Assembly: GCF_011881725.1 (NCBI RefSeq)
Contig: NZ_JAATUR010000010.1
Coordinates: 1-64,000, forward strand
Length of the DNA stretch: 64,000 nucleotides
Direction: 5' to 3'
From: Escherichia coli
Lineage (GTDB): Bacteria; Pseudomonadota; Gammaproteobacteria; Enterobacterales; Enterobacteriaceae
Part shown: in pieces, positions 31,321 to 40,204 of the stretch
How the letters are laid out: each line of letters starts with the position of its first letter
Numbering within the stretch: the stretch's first letter is position 1
Position numbers and translations under genes: made by a program
The notes under the pieces: generated by a model
What the model was told of the DNA's origin: nothing
Seen by the model: only the letters and a program-made list of their open reading frames with translations
The model's database searches: none

Positions 31321-32996
31321 CTCAGTTTACCCAAAATACCGCTATGCCTTCTTCCCTCTGGCAATACTGGCGCGGCCTTTCTGGCTGGAACTTTTATTTT
31401 CTGGTTAAGTTCGGGCTGTTGTGGGCGGGTTACCTTAACTTCCATCCGCTACTCAATCTGGTGTTTGCCGCATTCTTGCTAATGCCGATTCCGCGTTACA
31501 GCCTGCATCGCCTGCGCCATTGGATAGCCCTGCCGATTGGCTTTGCCCTCTTCTGGCATGATACCTGGCTACCTGGCCCGGAAAGTATTATGAGCCAGGG
31601 GTCACAGGTGGCAGGTTTTAGTACCGATTATTTAATCGACCTGGTCACGCGCTTTATTAACTGGCAGATGATTGGTGCTGTCTTTGTTTTGTTAGTGGCC
31701 TGGTTATTCCTGTCGCAATGGATTCGCATCACCGTTTTTGTGGTCGCCATTCTGGTGTGGCTGAACGTACTTACGCTGGCTGGTCCAAGTTTCTCCCTGT
31801 GGCCTGCCGGTCAACCGACCACCACGGTAACAACGACGGGTGGTAATGCAGCGGCAACTGTCGCGGCAACCGGCGGCACGCCTGTAGTTGGAGATATGCC
31901 AGCGCAAACTGCACCGCCGACAACCGCAAACCTCAATGCCTGGCTGAATAATTTCTATAACGCCGAGGCGAAACGTAAATCGACCTTCCCATCCGCGCTG
32001 CCAGCTGATGCGCAGCCATTTGAGCTTCTGGTGATTAATATCTGTTCGCTTTCATGGTCGGATATTGAGGCTGCGGGATTGATGTCACATCCGTTGTGGT
32101 CGCATTTCGATATTGAGTTCAAGAATTTCAATTCTGCAACCTCATACAGCGGTCCGGCAGCGATTCGTCTGCTGCGCGCCAGTTGCGGTCAGCCATCGCA
32201 CACCAATCTGTATCAACCAGCAAATAATGACTGCTATCTGTTCGATAACTTGTCAAAACTGGGTTTTACCCAGCACCTGATGATGGGACATAACGGTCAG
32301 TTTGGCGGCTTCCTGAAAGAAGTCCGCGAAAACGGCGGTATGCAATCGGAGTTAATGGATCAAACAAATCTTCCCGTCATTTTGTTGGGCTTTGATGGCT
32401 CACCGGTTTATGACGATACCGCCGTGCTTAATCGCTGGCTGGACGTTACCGAAAAAGATAAAAACACCCGTAGCGCTACGTTCTACAACACGCTTCCATT
32501 ACATGATGGCAACCATTATCCGGGAGTCAGCAAAACAGCAGACTACAAAGCGCGGGCGCAGAAATTCTTTGATGAACTGGATGCTTTCTTTACCGAGTTG
32601 GAGAAATCTGGTCGTAAAGTGATGGTAGTGGTGGTGCCGGAACATGGTGGTGCGTTGAAAGGCGACAGAATGCAAGTGTCTGGTTTGCGTGATATCCCTA
32701 GTCCGGCAATCACTGATGTACCGGTTGGCGTGAAATTCTTCGGCATGAAAACACCACATCAGGGCGCGCCAATTGTCATTGACCAACCAAGCAGCTTCCT
32801 GGCAATCTCTGACCTGGTCGTTCGCGTTCTCGACGGCAAGATTTTCACCGAAGACAATGTTGACTGGAAAAAACTCACCAGTGGATTACCACAGACTGCG
32901 CCTGTTTCCGAGAACTCGAATGCGGTGGTGATTCAATATCAAAATAAACCTTATGTTCGCCTGAACGGTGGTGACTGGGTGCCTTATCCGCAGTAA
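31317..32996 (+). CDS. bcsG: Cellulose phosphoethanolamine transferase BcsG
   Basis: A 559-residue inner membrane enzyme that adds phosphoethanolamine to cellulose in the periplasm, giving the pEtN-cellulose of E. coli biofilms. About four to five membrane helices (residues 25-155) and a Thr/Ala-rich linker (about 165-205) lead to an alkaline-phosphatase-superfamily domain. The reported nucleophile Ser278 is present in SATSYSGP, Cys243 and Cys290 are both present, and the metal-site motif VPEHGG lies near residue 440. Last gene of bcsEFG, followed by a strong hairpin. Confidence 0.96.
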   Translation: MTQFTQNTAMPSSLWQYWRGLSGWNFYFLVKFGLLWAGYLNFHPLLNLVFAAFLLMPIPRYSLHRLRHWIALPIGFALFWHDTWLPGPESIMSQGSQVAGFSTDYLIDLVTRFINWQMIGAVFVLLVAWLFLSQWIRITVFVVAILVWLNVLTLAGPSFSLWPAGQPTTTVTTTGGNAAATVAATGGTPVVGDMPAQTAPPTTANLNAWLNNFYNAEAKRKSTFPSALPADAQPFELLVINICSLSWSDIEAAGLMSHPLWSHFDIEFKNFNSATSYSGPAAIRLLRASCGQPSHTNLYQPANNDCYLFDNLSKLGFTQHLMMGHNGQFGGFLKEVRENGGMQSELMDQTNLPVILLGFDGSPVYDDTAVLNRWLDVTEKDKNTRSATFYNTLPLHDGNHYPGVSKTADYKARAQKFFDELDAFFTELEKSGRKVMVVVVPEHGGALKGDRMQVSGLRDIPSPAITDVPVGVKFFGMKTPHQGAPIVIDQPSSFLAISDLVVRVLDGKIFTEDNVDWKKLTSGLPQTAPVSENSNAVVIQYQNKPYVRLNGGDWVPYPQ

Positions 32997-33006
32997 TGAC
33001 GAAAAA

Positions 33007-33032
33007 GGCCGCAGAGTTTTACCTCTGCGGCC
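33007..33032. terminator. Bidirectional terminator for bcsEFG and first ldr gene
   Basis: GGCCGCAGAG and CTCTGCGGCC form a perfect 10-bp stem with a 6-nt loop. On the minus strand it is followed by TTTTTC, so it is a proper intrinsic terminator for the ldr transcript; on the plus strand it lies 10 bp after bcsG. Confidence 0.85.
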
Positions 33033-33082
33033 AGGTCCGGGCGCAAATTGCCATTACGGCAGCCTGACACCCACATGGCACG

Positions 33083-33190
33083 TTACTTCCGCTTGTTCAG
33101 CCAGTTCACAATCAGACTGGCAAGAATGCCAGCAATGACCGGAGCCGCTAAATCATGCCAAAAGGCCATGCTCAATTCTGCGAGCGTCAT
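33083..33190 (-). CDS. ldrD: Ldr-family type I toxin, copy 1
   Basis: A 35-residue peptide toxin with a single hydrophobic helix (AFWHDLAAPVIAGILASLIV) and a basic tail NWLNKRK, typical of the Ldr family that damages the inner membrane and condenses the nucleoid when overproduced. The start at 33190 gives the family length; the open frame continues upstream only because the leader is untranslated. The antisense RNA Rdl is expected from the opposite strand in the leader. Which copy corresponds to K-12 ldrD cannot be settled here. Confidence 0.88.
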   Translation of the reverse strand: MTLAELSMAFWHDLAAPVIAGILASLIVNWLNKRK

Positions 33191-33240
33191 ATAGCCGCCT
33201 CTGTTGTAATGACAACGCTTCGCGGCTATTCTTGTATTGT

Positions 33241-33306
33241 TTGGATGCAAGAATGGCCCCCGTGATGTTGTCAGGTAAATATCTGCAACGTGCGGGGGTT
33301 TTCTCT
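33241..33306 (+). ncRNA. rdlD: RdlD-like antisense RNA, copy 1
   Basis: The plus strand opposite the ldr leader contains CCCCCG (33257-33262) and CGGGGG (33293-33298), which close a hairpin with an inner GTTG/CAAC stem and end in TTTTCTCTCT. Size and place, about 50 nt upstream of the ldr start on the other strand, fit Rdl RNA (about 66 nt). Exact ends are estimated. Confidence 0.6.
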
Positions 33307-33490
33307 CTCCAGCAACCAATGCCACCAGGGATAAAGCCCCCCGCAACATTGCGCCTCACCGAAACTTTTCCGGCTTGCCGCTGATTCTACGACCATTTTT
33401 GTTCTTCGGAATCCGTCACTTCTTCTCTCTGTGCTGCGCGTTCCGCAGAATATGACCGGCTTGCAACAGTTGCATTTTTCTTACGAAAAA

Positions 33491-33516
33491 GGCCGCAGAG
33501 TTTTATCCCTGCGGCC
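33491..33516 (-). terminator. Terminator of second ldr gene
   Basis: GGCCGCAG and CTGCGGCC pair with a 10-nt loop and are followed on the minus strand by TTTTTCG. It matches the terminator of the first copy with two base changes at the loop edge. Confidence 0.8.
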
Positions 33517-33566
33517 TGATCCGGGCGCAAATTGCCATTACGGCAGCCTGACGCCCACATGGCACG

Positions 33567-33674
33567 TTACTTCCGCTTGTTCAGCCAGTTCACGATCAGA
33601 CTGGCGAGAATGCCAGCAATGACCGGAGCCGCTAAATCATGCCAGAAGGCCATGCTCAACTCTGCGAGCGTCAT
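33567..33674 (-). CDS. Ldr-family type I toxin, copy 2
   Basis: A second 35-residue Ldr toxin whose protein sequence is identical to that of the first copy, with a few silent base changes. Start ATG 33674, stop at 33567. It carries its own leader, antisense region and terminator, so it should be an independent module. Identical protein plus silent changes points to duplication followed by selection on the peptide. Confidence 0.87.
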   Translation of the reverse strand: MTLAELSMAFWHDLAAPVIAGILASLIVNWLNKRK

Positions 33675-33724
33675 ATAGCCGCCTCTGTTGTAATGACAAC
33701 GTTTCGCGGCTATTCTTGAATGGT

Positions 33725-33790
33725 CTAGATGCAAGAATGGCCCCCGTGATGTTGTCAGGTGTATACCTGCAACGTGCGGGGGTTTTCTCT
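33725..33790 (+). ncRNA. Rdl-like antisense RNA, copy 2
   Basis: The plus strand repeats the hairpin of copy 1: CCCCCG (33741-33746) pairs with CGGGGG (33777-33782), followed by TTTTCTCTCT. The loop differs slightly (GGTGTATACC), which could limit cross-talk between the two antisense RNAs. Ends are estimated from copy 1. Confidence 0.58.
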
Positions 33791-34148
33791 CTCCAGCAAC
33801 CAATGCCACCAGGGATAAAGCCCCCGCAACATTGCGCCTCACCGGAGTCCTTCCAGCTTGCGCTGATTCTACGATTGCTTTTTACCGTCAGCACCCGGCA
33901 ATGTTCCTCATTGCGTGATACCTTCCAGCATAATTTCTTTGTTTACAATAATTGCAATTCATATCCGAGCTGACTCCAGACTGGTAGTGAAATGCGCAAT
34001 TTTGTAGAATTGCACCTCCTCGCGATCTCCCCTGTGAATCTGTTGTCTCATTCGTTACACACTGCGTATTCAACTTCTCTACCAGTTGCGCAAGAGAAGC
34101 TGGGGGTATTCATTTTTACGAGGCTGACTTCTTTCTGGACAGGACTTT

Positions 34149-35420
34149 ATGCAGCACAACACACAACCATTACACGATCACAAATTGCCGTTTACGCGCT
34201 ACGACTTCGGCTGGGTTTTATTATGCATAGGAATGGCGATTGGTGCCGGAACCGTGCTGATGCCGGTACAAATTGGCCTGAAGGGAATTTGGGTATTTAT
34301 TACCGCTGCAATCATTGCTTATCCGGCTACCTGGATAGTGCAGGATATTTATTTAAAGACACTTTCAGAAAGTGATTCCTGTAATGACTACACCGATATT
34401 ATCAGTCATTATCTGGGCAAAAACTGGGGAATTTTCCTTGGAGTTATCTACTTTTTGATGATTATCCACGGCATATTTATTTATTCGCTTTCCGTGGTTT
34501 TCGACAGTGCCTCATACCTGAAAACCTTCGGTTTAACCGATGCGGATCTTTCACAATCTCTACTTTATAAAGTCGCTATTTTCGCCGTACTGGTTGCGAT
34601 TGCGTCTGGTGGTGAAAGGTTGCTGTTTAAGATTTCCGGCCCAATGGTGGTGGTTAAAGTAGGGATTATAGTCGTGTTCGGTTTTGCGATGATCCCGCAC
34701 TGGAATTTCGCCAATATAACCGCCTTCCCACAAGCCTCCGTATTTTTCCGCGACGTCCTGCTCACCATTCCATTTTGCTTCTTTTCTGCGGTATTTATTC
34801 AGGTGCTTAACCCGATGAATATTGCCTACCGTAAACGGGAAGCGGATAAAGTACTGGCAACTCGGCTCGCGCTGCGTACCCACCGGATTAGCTATATCAC
34901 ACTTATCGCGGTGATCTTGTTTTTTGCCTTTTCGTTTACCTTTTCGATTAGCCATGAAGAGGCAGTTTCTGCCTTCGAACAAAATATTTCGGCACTGGCA
35001 CTGGCCGCGCAGGTGATCCCTGGGCATATCATTCATATCACCTCTACGGTGTTGAATATCTTTGCCGTACTGACCGCTTTCTTTGGCATTTACCTCGGTT
35101 TCCACGAGGCCATTAAAGGCATTATTCTCAATCTGTTAAGCCGAATTATTGATACCCAGAAAATTAACTCGCGCATGCTGACTCTGGCGATCTGCGCATT
35201 CATCGTCGTTACGTTGACGATTTGGGTTTCGTTTCGTGTATCGGTGCTGGTGTTCTTTCAGTTGGGAAGTCCGTTGTATGGCATTGTGTCGTGCCTGATT
35301 CCGTTTTTCCTCATCTCTAAAGTTTCACAACTGAAAAAACTACGCGGGCTAAAAACATGGCTTATCCTGTTTTATGGCGTTTTGCTGTGCTTTTCGCCGC
35401 TGTTGAAGCTGATTGAATAA
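34149..35420 (+). CDS. yhjV: Amino acid permease of the HAAAP (SdaC/TdcC-like) family
   Basis: A 423-residue inner membrane protein of the hydroxy/aromatic amino acid permease family, with eleven or so membrane helices. The N-terminal [19 protein letters not shown] segment is the family hallmark. Serine, threonine or aromatic amino acid uptake is likely by family, but the substrate is not shown here. ATG 34149 opens the conserved N-terminus ([12 protein letters not shown]). It stands alone between the ldr cluster and the hip operon. Confidence 0.9.
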   Translation: MQHNTQPLHDHKLPFTRYDFGWVLLCIGMAIGAGTVLMPVQIGLKGIWVFITAAIIAYPATWIVQDIYLKTLSESDSCNDYTDIISHYLGKNWGIFLGVIYFLMIIHGIFIYSLSVVFDSASYLKTFGLTDADLSQSLLYKVAIFAVLVAIASGGERLLFKISGPMVVVKVGIIVVFGFAMIPHWNFANITAFPQASVFFRDVLLTIPFCFFSAVFIQVLNPMNIAYRKREADKVLATRLALRTHRISYITLIAVILFFAFSFTFSISHEEAVSAFEQNISALALAAQVIPGHIIHITSTVLNIFAVLTAFFGIYLGFHEAIKGIILNLLSRIIDTQKINSRMLTLAICAFIVVTLTIWVSFRVSVLVFFQLGSPLYGIVSCLIPFFLISKVSQLKKLRGLKTWLILFYGVLLCFSPLLKLIE

Positions 35421-35436
35421 ACGTAACGGGGGCTGC

Positions 35437-36444
35437 TCACAGCAGCCCCAGACGATGTCGATAGCATTGCAGTACAGACTGGATATGCTCCTGAGTCATA
35501 AAGGACTGTTCATACGTTTCCATAACAATGGCATTTTCTTTACGTATATCCTGAAAGAGTTTTTCCAGCAATCTGGACGCTAATCCCATCGATTCACCCA
35601 ACAGCAAAAAGTCCTGCCCGATATACTCGCCATAATCACTTTCAAATCCAGGAGCCAGTTCCCGGCCGCCTTCTTCTCGCGCCAATAACGGCAGCGCCAG
35701 ATAGTTTGAGTGAAAATATTCCGGATAGGGAGCGACAGAAACAAAGTCATACACCGGCGCTAACGCTGGCGTCAAACCATCGGAGTACACTAAGCCAAAG
35801 TTTCGTAAATGCATGTCGTTATTACCCAGCAACCAGGCGTAAACAATGCGACGAAAGAGATCGATTTTAAATGCGATGTTGTCGTTAACATGGGCAATTA
35901 AAAATCGGGCCAGCGTTTCATAGCTAACGTATTGCTCGTTATCATTTCCCGTTTTGCCATATTTATCTGTAATCTGCATCGCGCCATCAAGCTGTTCCTG
36001 GTGCACTGACTGCCCCTTGTCATCCCGGTCATAGCGCCGGATAACAAACGCGTATTCAAGCTCCTCCTCTGATTGTGGTGCAAAACTCAGCAGGCCATGC
36101 GCAGGTACGTCAAATCCCAAACGAGACATCAATGTCATTGTTGCGTGTTCATTTTCGGCCAAACCGGGAAAGTCGGCTGGAGAGGGCTTAAGGATAAAAT
36201 TACCCTGATGCTCCACGACGCGGAACTCTCCTTCATCCAGCACTAATTGCAATTTGGGCTGGTAACCGGAAATACTCATCCCTTTTTGTTGACGTGGAAG
36301 TTCCTGCACAAACTGAGTTCGCGTAAACCCCAGCCGAGGACTCAATTTTGCAGTGCCGCTCAGGCGCTTCAACCCCTGTGTCGAATATCCGCGCTGTTCG
36401 TCACGTTCATTCAACGGCGTTAACAGAATGCGACAATTCGCCAT
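35437..36444 (-). CDS. hipT: HipT serine/threonine kinase toxin (HipBST system)
   Basis: A 335-residue HipA-family kinase that lacks the N-terminal subdomain of classical HipA; that piece is encoded separately as hipS. With ATG 36444 the glycine-rich loop reads KGMSISGYQPK, placing the two autophosphorylation serines at 57 and 59 exactly as in HipT of enteropathogenic E. coli O127:H6. Lys86 (FILKPS) is the likely ATP-binding lysine, NNDMHLRN holds catalytic Asp210 and YDF holds metal-binding Asp233. In O127:H6, HipT phosphorylates tryptophanyl-tRNA synthetase and stops growth. All active-site residues are intact, so the toxin should be functional. The start follows GGGAGGA and overlaps the hipS stop (TAATG); an earlier ATG at 36456 adds four residues. 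Confidence 0.95.
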   Translation of the reverse strand: MANCRILLTPLNERDEQRGYSTQGLKRLSGTAKLSPRLGFTRTQFVQELPRQQKGMSISGYQPKLQLVLDEGEFRVVEHQGNFILKPSPADFPGLAENEHATMTLMSRLGFDVPAHGLLSFAPQSEEELEYAFVIRRYDRDDKGQSVHQEQLDGAMQITDKYGKTGNDNEQYVSYETLARFLIAHVNDNIAFKIDLFRRIVYAWLLGNNDMHLRNFGLVYSDGLTPALAPVYDFVSVAPYPEYFHSNYLALPLLAREEGGRELAPGFESDYGEYIGQDFLLLGESMGLASRLLEKLFQDIRKENAIVMETYEQSFMTQEHIQSVLQCYRHRLGLL

Positions 36445-36755
36445 TATTCCTCCCAAGGTAAAATCTGGATTGCCCCCAGCAGATTCTTGCCGTTATCAAT
36501 AAGCATTCCCAGCGGATCGTTTTCGTCACGATGCTGTATCTGGCTGTAGCGTTGACGCAGCCATCCTTCTGGCGCCAGTGAGGCGAAATAAGGATGCAAC
36601 GTCTCACTGGAAAACTGACGCTGTGCGACGGGCAGGCTGATTGAGATTGCCGGTCCGTGGTAATCCGGGGCGTACTGGAACAAAAAACCACTGTCGTTCT
36701 GAGAGAGTTCACCCACTACCTGACCATAAAGCAAAACTTTCACTCGTCGATGCAT
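36444..36755 (-). CDS. hipS: HipS antitoxin (detached HipA N-terminal subdomain)
   Basis: A 103-residue protein matching the N-terminal subdomain of HipA (Couple_hipA-type fold: VKVLLYGQVVGELS, then FASLAPEGWLRQRYSQ). In the HipBST system this small protein, not HipB, is the true antitoxin; Trp65, reported to enter the HipT active site, is present (PEGW, counted from ATG 36755). It overlaps hipB by 16 bp and hipT by one base, so the three genes are translationally coupled. Without knowledge of HipBST it would look like a broken hipA, but both frames are open and well started. Confidence 0.94.
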   Translation of the reverse strand: MHRRVKVLLYGQVVGELSQNDSGFLFQYAPDYHGPAISISLPVAQRQFSSETLHPYFASLAPEGWLRQRYSQIQHRDENDPLGMLIDNGKNLLGAIQILPWEE

Positions 36756-37063
36756 AGTTTCACTCCAAGAACGTTCGCCACCGCAAACACACTGCCGAAT
36801 TTAACCTGTTCAGGATCCTTAAAAAGTCGCTTTAACGTGGACGTTGAGATCCCCGTTTGTAGTTCAAGGGTGTATAAATCAATGCCCAATTCTTTGCGCC
36901 GTGCGTTCAGTTTTTCCCCCAAATGACGGGGAGCCTCAATGGTCAGGAGGGGGCGTGGTTGACTAACATTCGGCCCCTGAATAAGTTTCTTCTGCAATTC
37001 CTGGAGCTGGTCGCCGATCACTTTCAACTCTTGAGCCAGATTTTGTGGTCCTGTATAGATCAT
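36740..37063 (-). CDS. hipB: HipB-like DNA-binding protein (HipBST system)
   Basis: A 107-residue protein whose C-terminal half is an Xre-type helix-turn-helix (LGEKLNARRKELGIDLYTLELQTGIST continues into STLKRLFKDPE). The N-terminal 50 residues are a charged, probably coiled-coil extension not found in K-12 HipB. It likely represses the operon together with HipS and HipT and augments neutralisation. ATG 37063 follows GAAGGG at good spacing; an upstream TTG at 37078 would add five residues. First gene of the operon. Confidence 0.92.
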   Translation of the reverse strand: MIYTGPQNLAQELKVIGDQLQELQKKLIQGPNVSQPRPLLTIEAPRHLGEKLNARRKELGIDLYTLELQTGISTSTLKRLFKDPEQVKFGSVFAVANVLGVKLCIDE

Positions 37064-37138
37064 TAAAGAACCCTTCAATTGATAAAAGACAAAAAAAGAT
37101 CATTTATGGTTGAAAAAAATCTTTAAGCGTCACAAATG

Positions 37139-37159
37139 AACCATTTTTTATTAATGGTT
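37139..37159. promoter_or_regulatory. Candidate HipB operator upstream of hipBST
   Basis: AACCATT and AATGGTT form a perfect inverted repeat of 7-bp arms with a 7-bp spacer, 76-96 bp upstream of the hipB start. A further TATGGTT half-site lies at 37105-37111 and an AACCCATT at about 37178. On the minus strand a possible TTGAGC -35 and TAAAAA -10 flank it. A symmetric site in the promoter is what an autorepressor needs, but binding is inferred. The rest of the 225-bp gap to dppF is very AT-rich. Confidence 0.5.
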
Positions 37160-37252
37160 ATAATTTAGCTCAAATATAACCCATTAGCAATTAAAAGGGT
37201 CAAAAAAAAGACATAGGACTGATAGATAAAACACAAGAAGATCATATTTGAC

Positions 37253-37280
37253 ATGAGATCAGCATGAAAGCTGATCTCAT
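37253..37280 (-). terminator. Hairpin after dppF
   Basis: ATGAGATCAGC and GCTGATCTCAT form an 11-bp stem with a 6-nt loop just beyond the dppF stop. It is the likely end of the dpp operon transcript, although the T tract that follows on the minus strand is weak. Confidence 0.7.
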
Positions 37281-37288
37281 CGGGAGAG

Positions 37289-38302
37289 TTATACAGCTGG
37301 CTTCTGCGGATTTTCATCCTGATCAACAGCAAAGCAGGCTACTAGTTGACCGCCGTAGTCTTTTAGCTGCGGCTGCAACTGGGTGCAGGGGCCAAAGCGC
37401 CGACGACAGCGGGCGTTGAAGGCACAACCCGGCGGCGGATTAAGCGGGCTTGGCAGTTCACCGGTGAGCTTGATGCGCTCGCGGCGATCGTCCGGGTTCA
37501 GGCGCGGCGTCGCGGAGAGCAGCGCCTGAGTGTACGGATGACGCGGGTTATTGAAGATTTGGTCCTTCGTCCCCTTCTCCACGCAGCGGCCCAGGTACAT
37601 CACCATCACTTCATCAGCAATGTGCTCCACCACCGACAGGTCGTGCGAAATAAAGACATAAGAAAGCCCCAGCTCCTGCTGCAAATCCATCATCAGGTTG
37701 AGCACCTGTGCACGCACAGAGACGTCCAGCGCGGAAACCGGCTCATCGGCAATGACCACGTCCGGGTCAAGCATCAGACCGCGGGCGATGGCGATACGCT
37801 GACGCTGACCGCCGGAGAACATATGCGGATAGCGATCGTAGTGCTCGGTTTTCAGGCCAACCTTCGCCATCATCGACAGGGCTTTTTCCCGACGCTGTTC
37901 TTTGTTTAGACTGGTATTAATCAGCAACGGCTCTTCGAGAATTTGCCCAACTTTTTTACGCGGATTTAGCGAACCGTAGGGGTTCTGGAAGACGATCTGG
38001 ATTTTCTGCCGACGCAACTTCTGCGCCTGCGGATCGTGCTTGAGCAGATCCTGCCCCTGGTAATACAGCTCGCCGCCAGTCGGCGTTTCAATCATCGTCA
38101 GCAACCGACCGAGGGTCGATTTACCGCAGCCAGATTCGCCCACCACGGCCAGTGTTTTACCGCGCTCAAGGTTGAACGAAACGCCATCCAGCGCTTTTAC
38201 CAGACGTTCCGGCGCGAACATACCTTTCTTCACCGGATAATGTTTTTTCAGGTCGATAGCCTGCAACAACGGTTGTTGCAGGGTGGCCTCTTGCGTACTC
38301 AT
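37289..38302 (-). CDS. dppF: Dipeptide ABC transporter ATPase DppF
   Basis: A 337-residue ATP-binding subunit of the dipeptide importer. Walker [10 protein letters not shown] (about residues 54-62), the signature SGGQRQR and Walker [10 protein letters not shown] are present, followed by the oligopeptide-transporter C-terminal domain with its cysteine cluster ([17 protein letters not shown]), which in this family can hold an iron-sulphur cluster. The C-terminus reads DENPQKPAV, a few residues longer than the K-12 form as I recall it. It overlaps dppD by four bases. Confidence 0.96.
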   Translation of the reverse strand: MSTQEATLQQPLLQAIDLKKHYPVKKGMFAPERLVKALDGVSFNLERGKTLAVVGESGCGKSTLGRLLTMIETPTGGELYYQGQDLLKHDPQAQKLRRQKIQIVFQNPYGSLNPRKKVGQILEEPLLINTSLNKEQRREKALSMMAKVGLKTEHYDRYPHMFSGGQRQRIAIARGLMLDPDVVIADEPVSALDVSVRAQVLNLMMDLQQELGLSYVFISHDLSVVEHIADEVMVMYLGRCVEKGTKDQIFNNPRHPYTQALLSATPRLNPDDRRERIKLTGELPSPLNPPPGCAFNARCRRRFGPCTQLQPQLKDYGGQLVACFAVDQDENPQKPAV

Positions 38303-39282
38303 AGTGTGGGCCTCCCGGCATCATCAAGTGGGTAGTGGCATTTGGACTGACGCCCATCAGAGAGCATATTCAGCGCCGGTTCTTCAGCGCGACATTTGTC
38401 TGTCGCATAGGGGCAGCGCGGGTTAAGCAGGCAGCCGTTCGGGCGATCGTATTTACCGGGAACGACGCCAGGCAACGATGCCAGACGTTCTTTGTCCTGG
38501 GCAAATTCCGGCAGCGCGCGCAGTAATGCCTGAGTATACGGATGACGCGGCGCATGGAAGATGGCGTGAGCATCACCCGTTTCTACTACCTGACCGGCAT
38601 ACATCACGATAATTTTATGCGCCGCTTCCGCTACCAGCGCCAGGTCATGGGTAATCAACACCAGCGCCATGTTCTCTTTCTGCTGTAACTCCAGCAGCAG
38701 TTCGATGATTTGCGCCTGAATGGTCACGTCGAGCGCCGTTGTCGGTTCATCGGCAATCAGCAGTTTTGGCCGACAGGCAATCGCCATCGCGATCATCACT
38801 CGCTGGCTCATACCGCCGGAAAGCTGATGCGGATAAACATCCAGACGCGACGCCGGATCGGGAATACCGACCAGATTCAGCAGGTCAATCGCCCGCTGAC
38901 GACGAGTGCTCTTATTACCGCCCTGATGCACCTTAATCGCTTCCATAATCTGGAAACCCACGGTGTAACACGGGTTGAGGCTGGTCATCGGGTCCTGGAA
39001 GATCATCGCCACTTCGGCACCCACCAGATTACGGCGCTCTTTTTCTGAAATACGCTGCAAATCCTGGCCGTTAAACTCCAGTTTTTCCGCCATCACGCGG
39101 CCCGGATAATCAATCAGCCCCATAATCGCCAGTGAACTGACCGACTTACCGGAGCCAGACTCACCCACAATGCCGACAACTTCGCCCTGTTTTACGCTGT
39201 AGCTAATGCGGTCTACGGCGCGGAACGGTGCGCTTTCGTCGCCGAAATGCACCGATAATTTATCTACATTTAATAACGCCAT
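38299..39282 (-). CDS. dppD: Dipeptide ABC transporter ATPase DppD
   Basis: A 327-residue ATP-binding subunit paired with DppF. Walker A is GESGSGKSV (about residues 40-48), the signature reads [11 protein letters not shown], and Walker [13 protein letters not shown] follows. The C-terminal cysteine motif ([16 protein letters not shown]) is kept. Together the two ATPases drive uptake of dipeptides, 5-aminolevulinate and haem through DppBC. It starts 10 bp after dppC and overlaps dppF (ATGA). Confidence 0.96.
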   Translation of the reverse strand: MALLNVDKLSVHFGDESAPFRAVDRISYSVKQGEVVGIVGESGSGKSVSSLAIMGLIDYPGRVMAEKLEFNGQDLQRISEKERRNLVGAEVAMIFQDPMTSLNPCYTVGFQIMEAIKVHQGGNKSTRRQRAIDLLNLVGIPDPASRLDVYPHQLSGGMSQRVMIAMAIACRPKLLIADEPTTALDVTIQAQIIELLLELQQKENMALVLITHDLALVAEAAHKIIVMYAGQVVETGDAHAIFHAPRHPYTQALLRALPEFAQDKERLASLPGVVPGKYDRPNGCLLNPRCPYATDKCRAEEPALNMLSDGRQSKCHYPLDDAGRPTL

Positions 39283-39292
39283 CTCGAACCTC

Positions 39293-40195
39293 TTACTGCT
39301 TCAGTTTGGGATCGAGCGCGTCACGCAGACCGTCACCCATCAGGTTAAATGCCAGCACCGTCAGCAGGATCGCCAGACCAGGGAAGGTCACGACCCACCA
39401 GGCGCTTTGCGCGAACTGCAACACGTCGGAGAGCATGGTGCCCCACTCCGGTGTTGGCGGCTGCGCACCCATGCCGAGGAAGCCAAGGGCGGCCATATCG
39501 AGAATGGCGTTAGAGAAACCAAGCGACGCCTGAACAATCAGCGGCGCAAGGCAGTTCGGGAAGATATTGATAAACATCTGGCGCATCGCCCCGGCACCCG
39601 CCACGCGAGAAGCGGTGACGTAATCGCGATTCACCTCCACCAGCACGGCGGCGCGGGTTAAGCGCACATAGTGCGGCAAGGCAACGAAAGTCAGCGCCAG
39701 TGCGGCGTTACCAATCGACGGGCCGAAGATAGCCACCAGCACCAGCGCCAGCAGCAGACTTGGCAGCGCCAGCATGATATCGACCACGCGCATGATGATG
39801 TTATCGACCAGACCGCCAAAGTAACCAGCGATCAGACCGAGAATAACGCCCATAATTAGCGACAACACCACCACCAGACAGCCAACCAGCAGCGACAAGC
39901 GCGCGCCGTACATCAGGCGCGACAGCACATCACGCCCTACGTCGTCGGTCCCCAGCAAGTGCGCCATGCTGCCGCCTTCCTGCCAGGCTGGCGGGGCAAG
40001 CAGCGCATCGCGGAACTGTTCCGCCGGGTTATAGGGCGCAATCCAGTTGGCAAAGATCGCGATAAACAACACGATGACGACGTAAACCAGCCCGACGACC
40101 GCGCCTTTGTTGCGTTTAAAGTAGTGCCAGAACTCCTGTAACGGGGTCATCGGCACCGGTGCGCTAATCACTTTATTTTCAGTAATCTGTGACAT
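39293..40195 (-). CDS. dppC: Dipeptide ABC transporter permease DppC
   Basis: A 300-residue inner membrane permease. An N-terminal membrane helix follows a short cytoplasmic tail (about residues 33-53), and the BPD_transp_1 core with its EAA loop ([20 protein letters not shown]) contacts the ATPases. It sits 9 bp after dppB and 10 bp before dppD in the dppABCDF operon. Confidence 0.96.
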   Translation of the reverse strand: MSQITENKVISAPVPMTPLQEFWHYFKRNKGAVVGLVYVVIVLFIAIFANWIAPYNPAEQFRDALLAPPAWQEGGSMAHLLGTDDVGRDVLSRLMYGARLSLLVGCLVVVLSLIMGVILGLIAGYFGGLVDNIIMRVVDIMLALPSLLLALVLVAIFGPSIGNAALALTFVALPHYVRLTRAAVLVEVNRDYVTASRVAGAGAMRQMFINIFPNCLAPLIVQASLGFSNAILDMAALGFLGMGAQPPTPEWGTMLSDVLQFAQSAWWVVTFPGLAILLTVLAFNLMGDGLRDALDPKLKQ

Positions 40196-40204
40196 GATGT
40201 CCCC

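Larger units (their letters stand above)
33001..33392. repeat. Long direct repeat, copy 1 (ldr/rdl unit)
   Basis: This roughly 390-bp unit recurs 484 bp further on (33485-33874) with few differences. Each unit holds a terminator, an ldr gene, an rdl-like antisense RNA and the ldr leader with promoter. It is an LDR (long direct repeat) sequence, of which K-12 carries one copy at this site by memory. Confidence 0.9.
33485..33874. repeat. Long direct repeat, copy 2 (ldr/rdl unit)
   Basis: Second copy of the unit at 33001-33392, offset 484 bp. The terminator, ldr gene and rdl hairpin are all conserved; the 92 bp between the copies are unrelated spacer. Confidence 0.9.

Noticed and set aside
33083..33349. 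88-residue extended forms of the two Ldr peptides
   Set aside because: The part upstream of the 35-residue toxin covers the antisense RNA region and differs in frame between the two copies, so it is leader RNA and not protein.
35437..36755. Frameshifted or broken hipA pseudogene
   Set aside because: Both parts have their own start codons with good ribosome sites, all kinase residues are intact, and the numbering of Ser57/Ser59, Asp210, Asp233 and HipS Trp65 fits the known HipBST system exactly.
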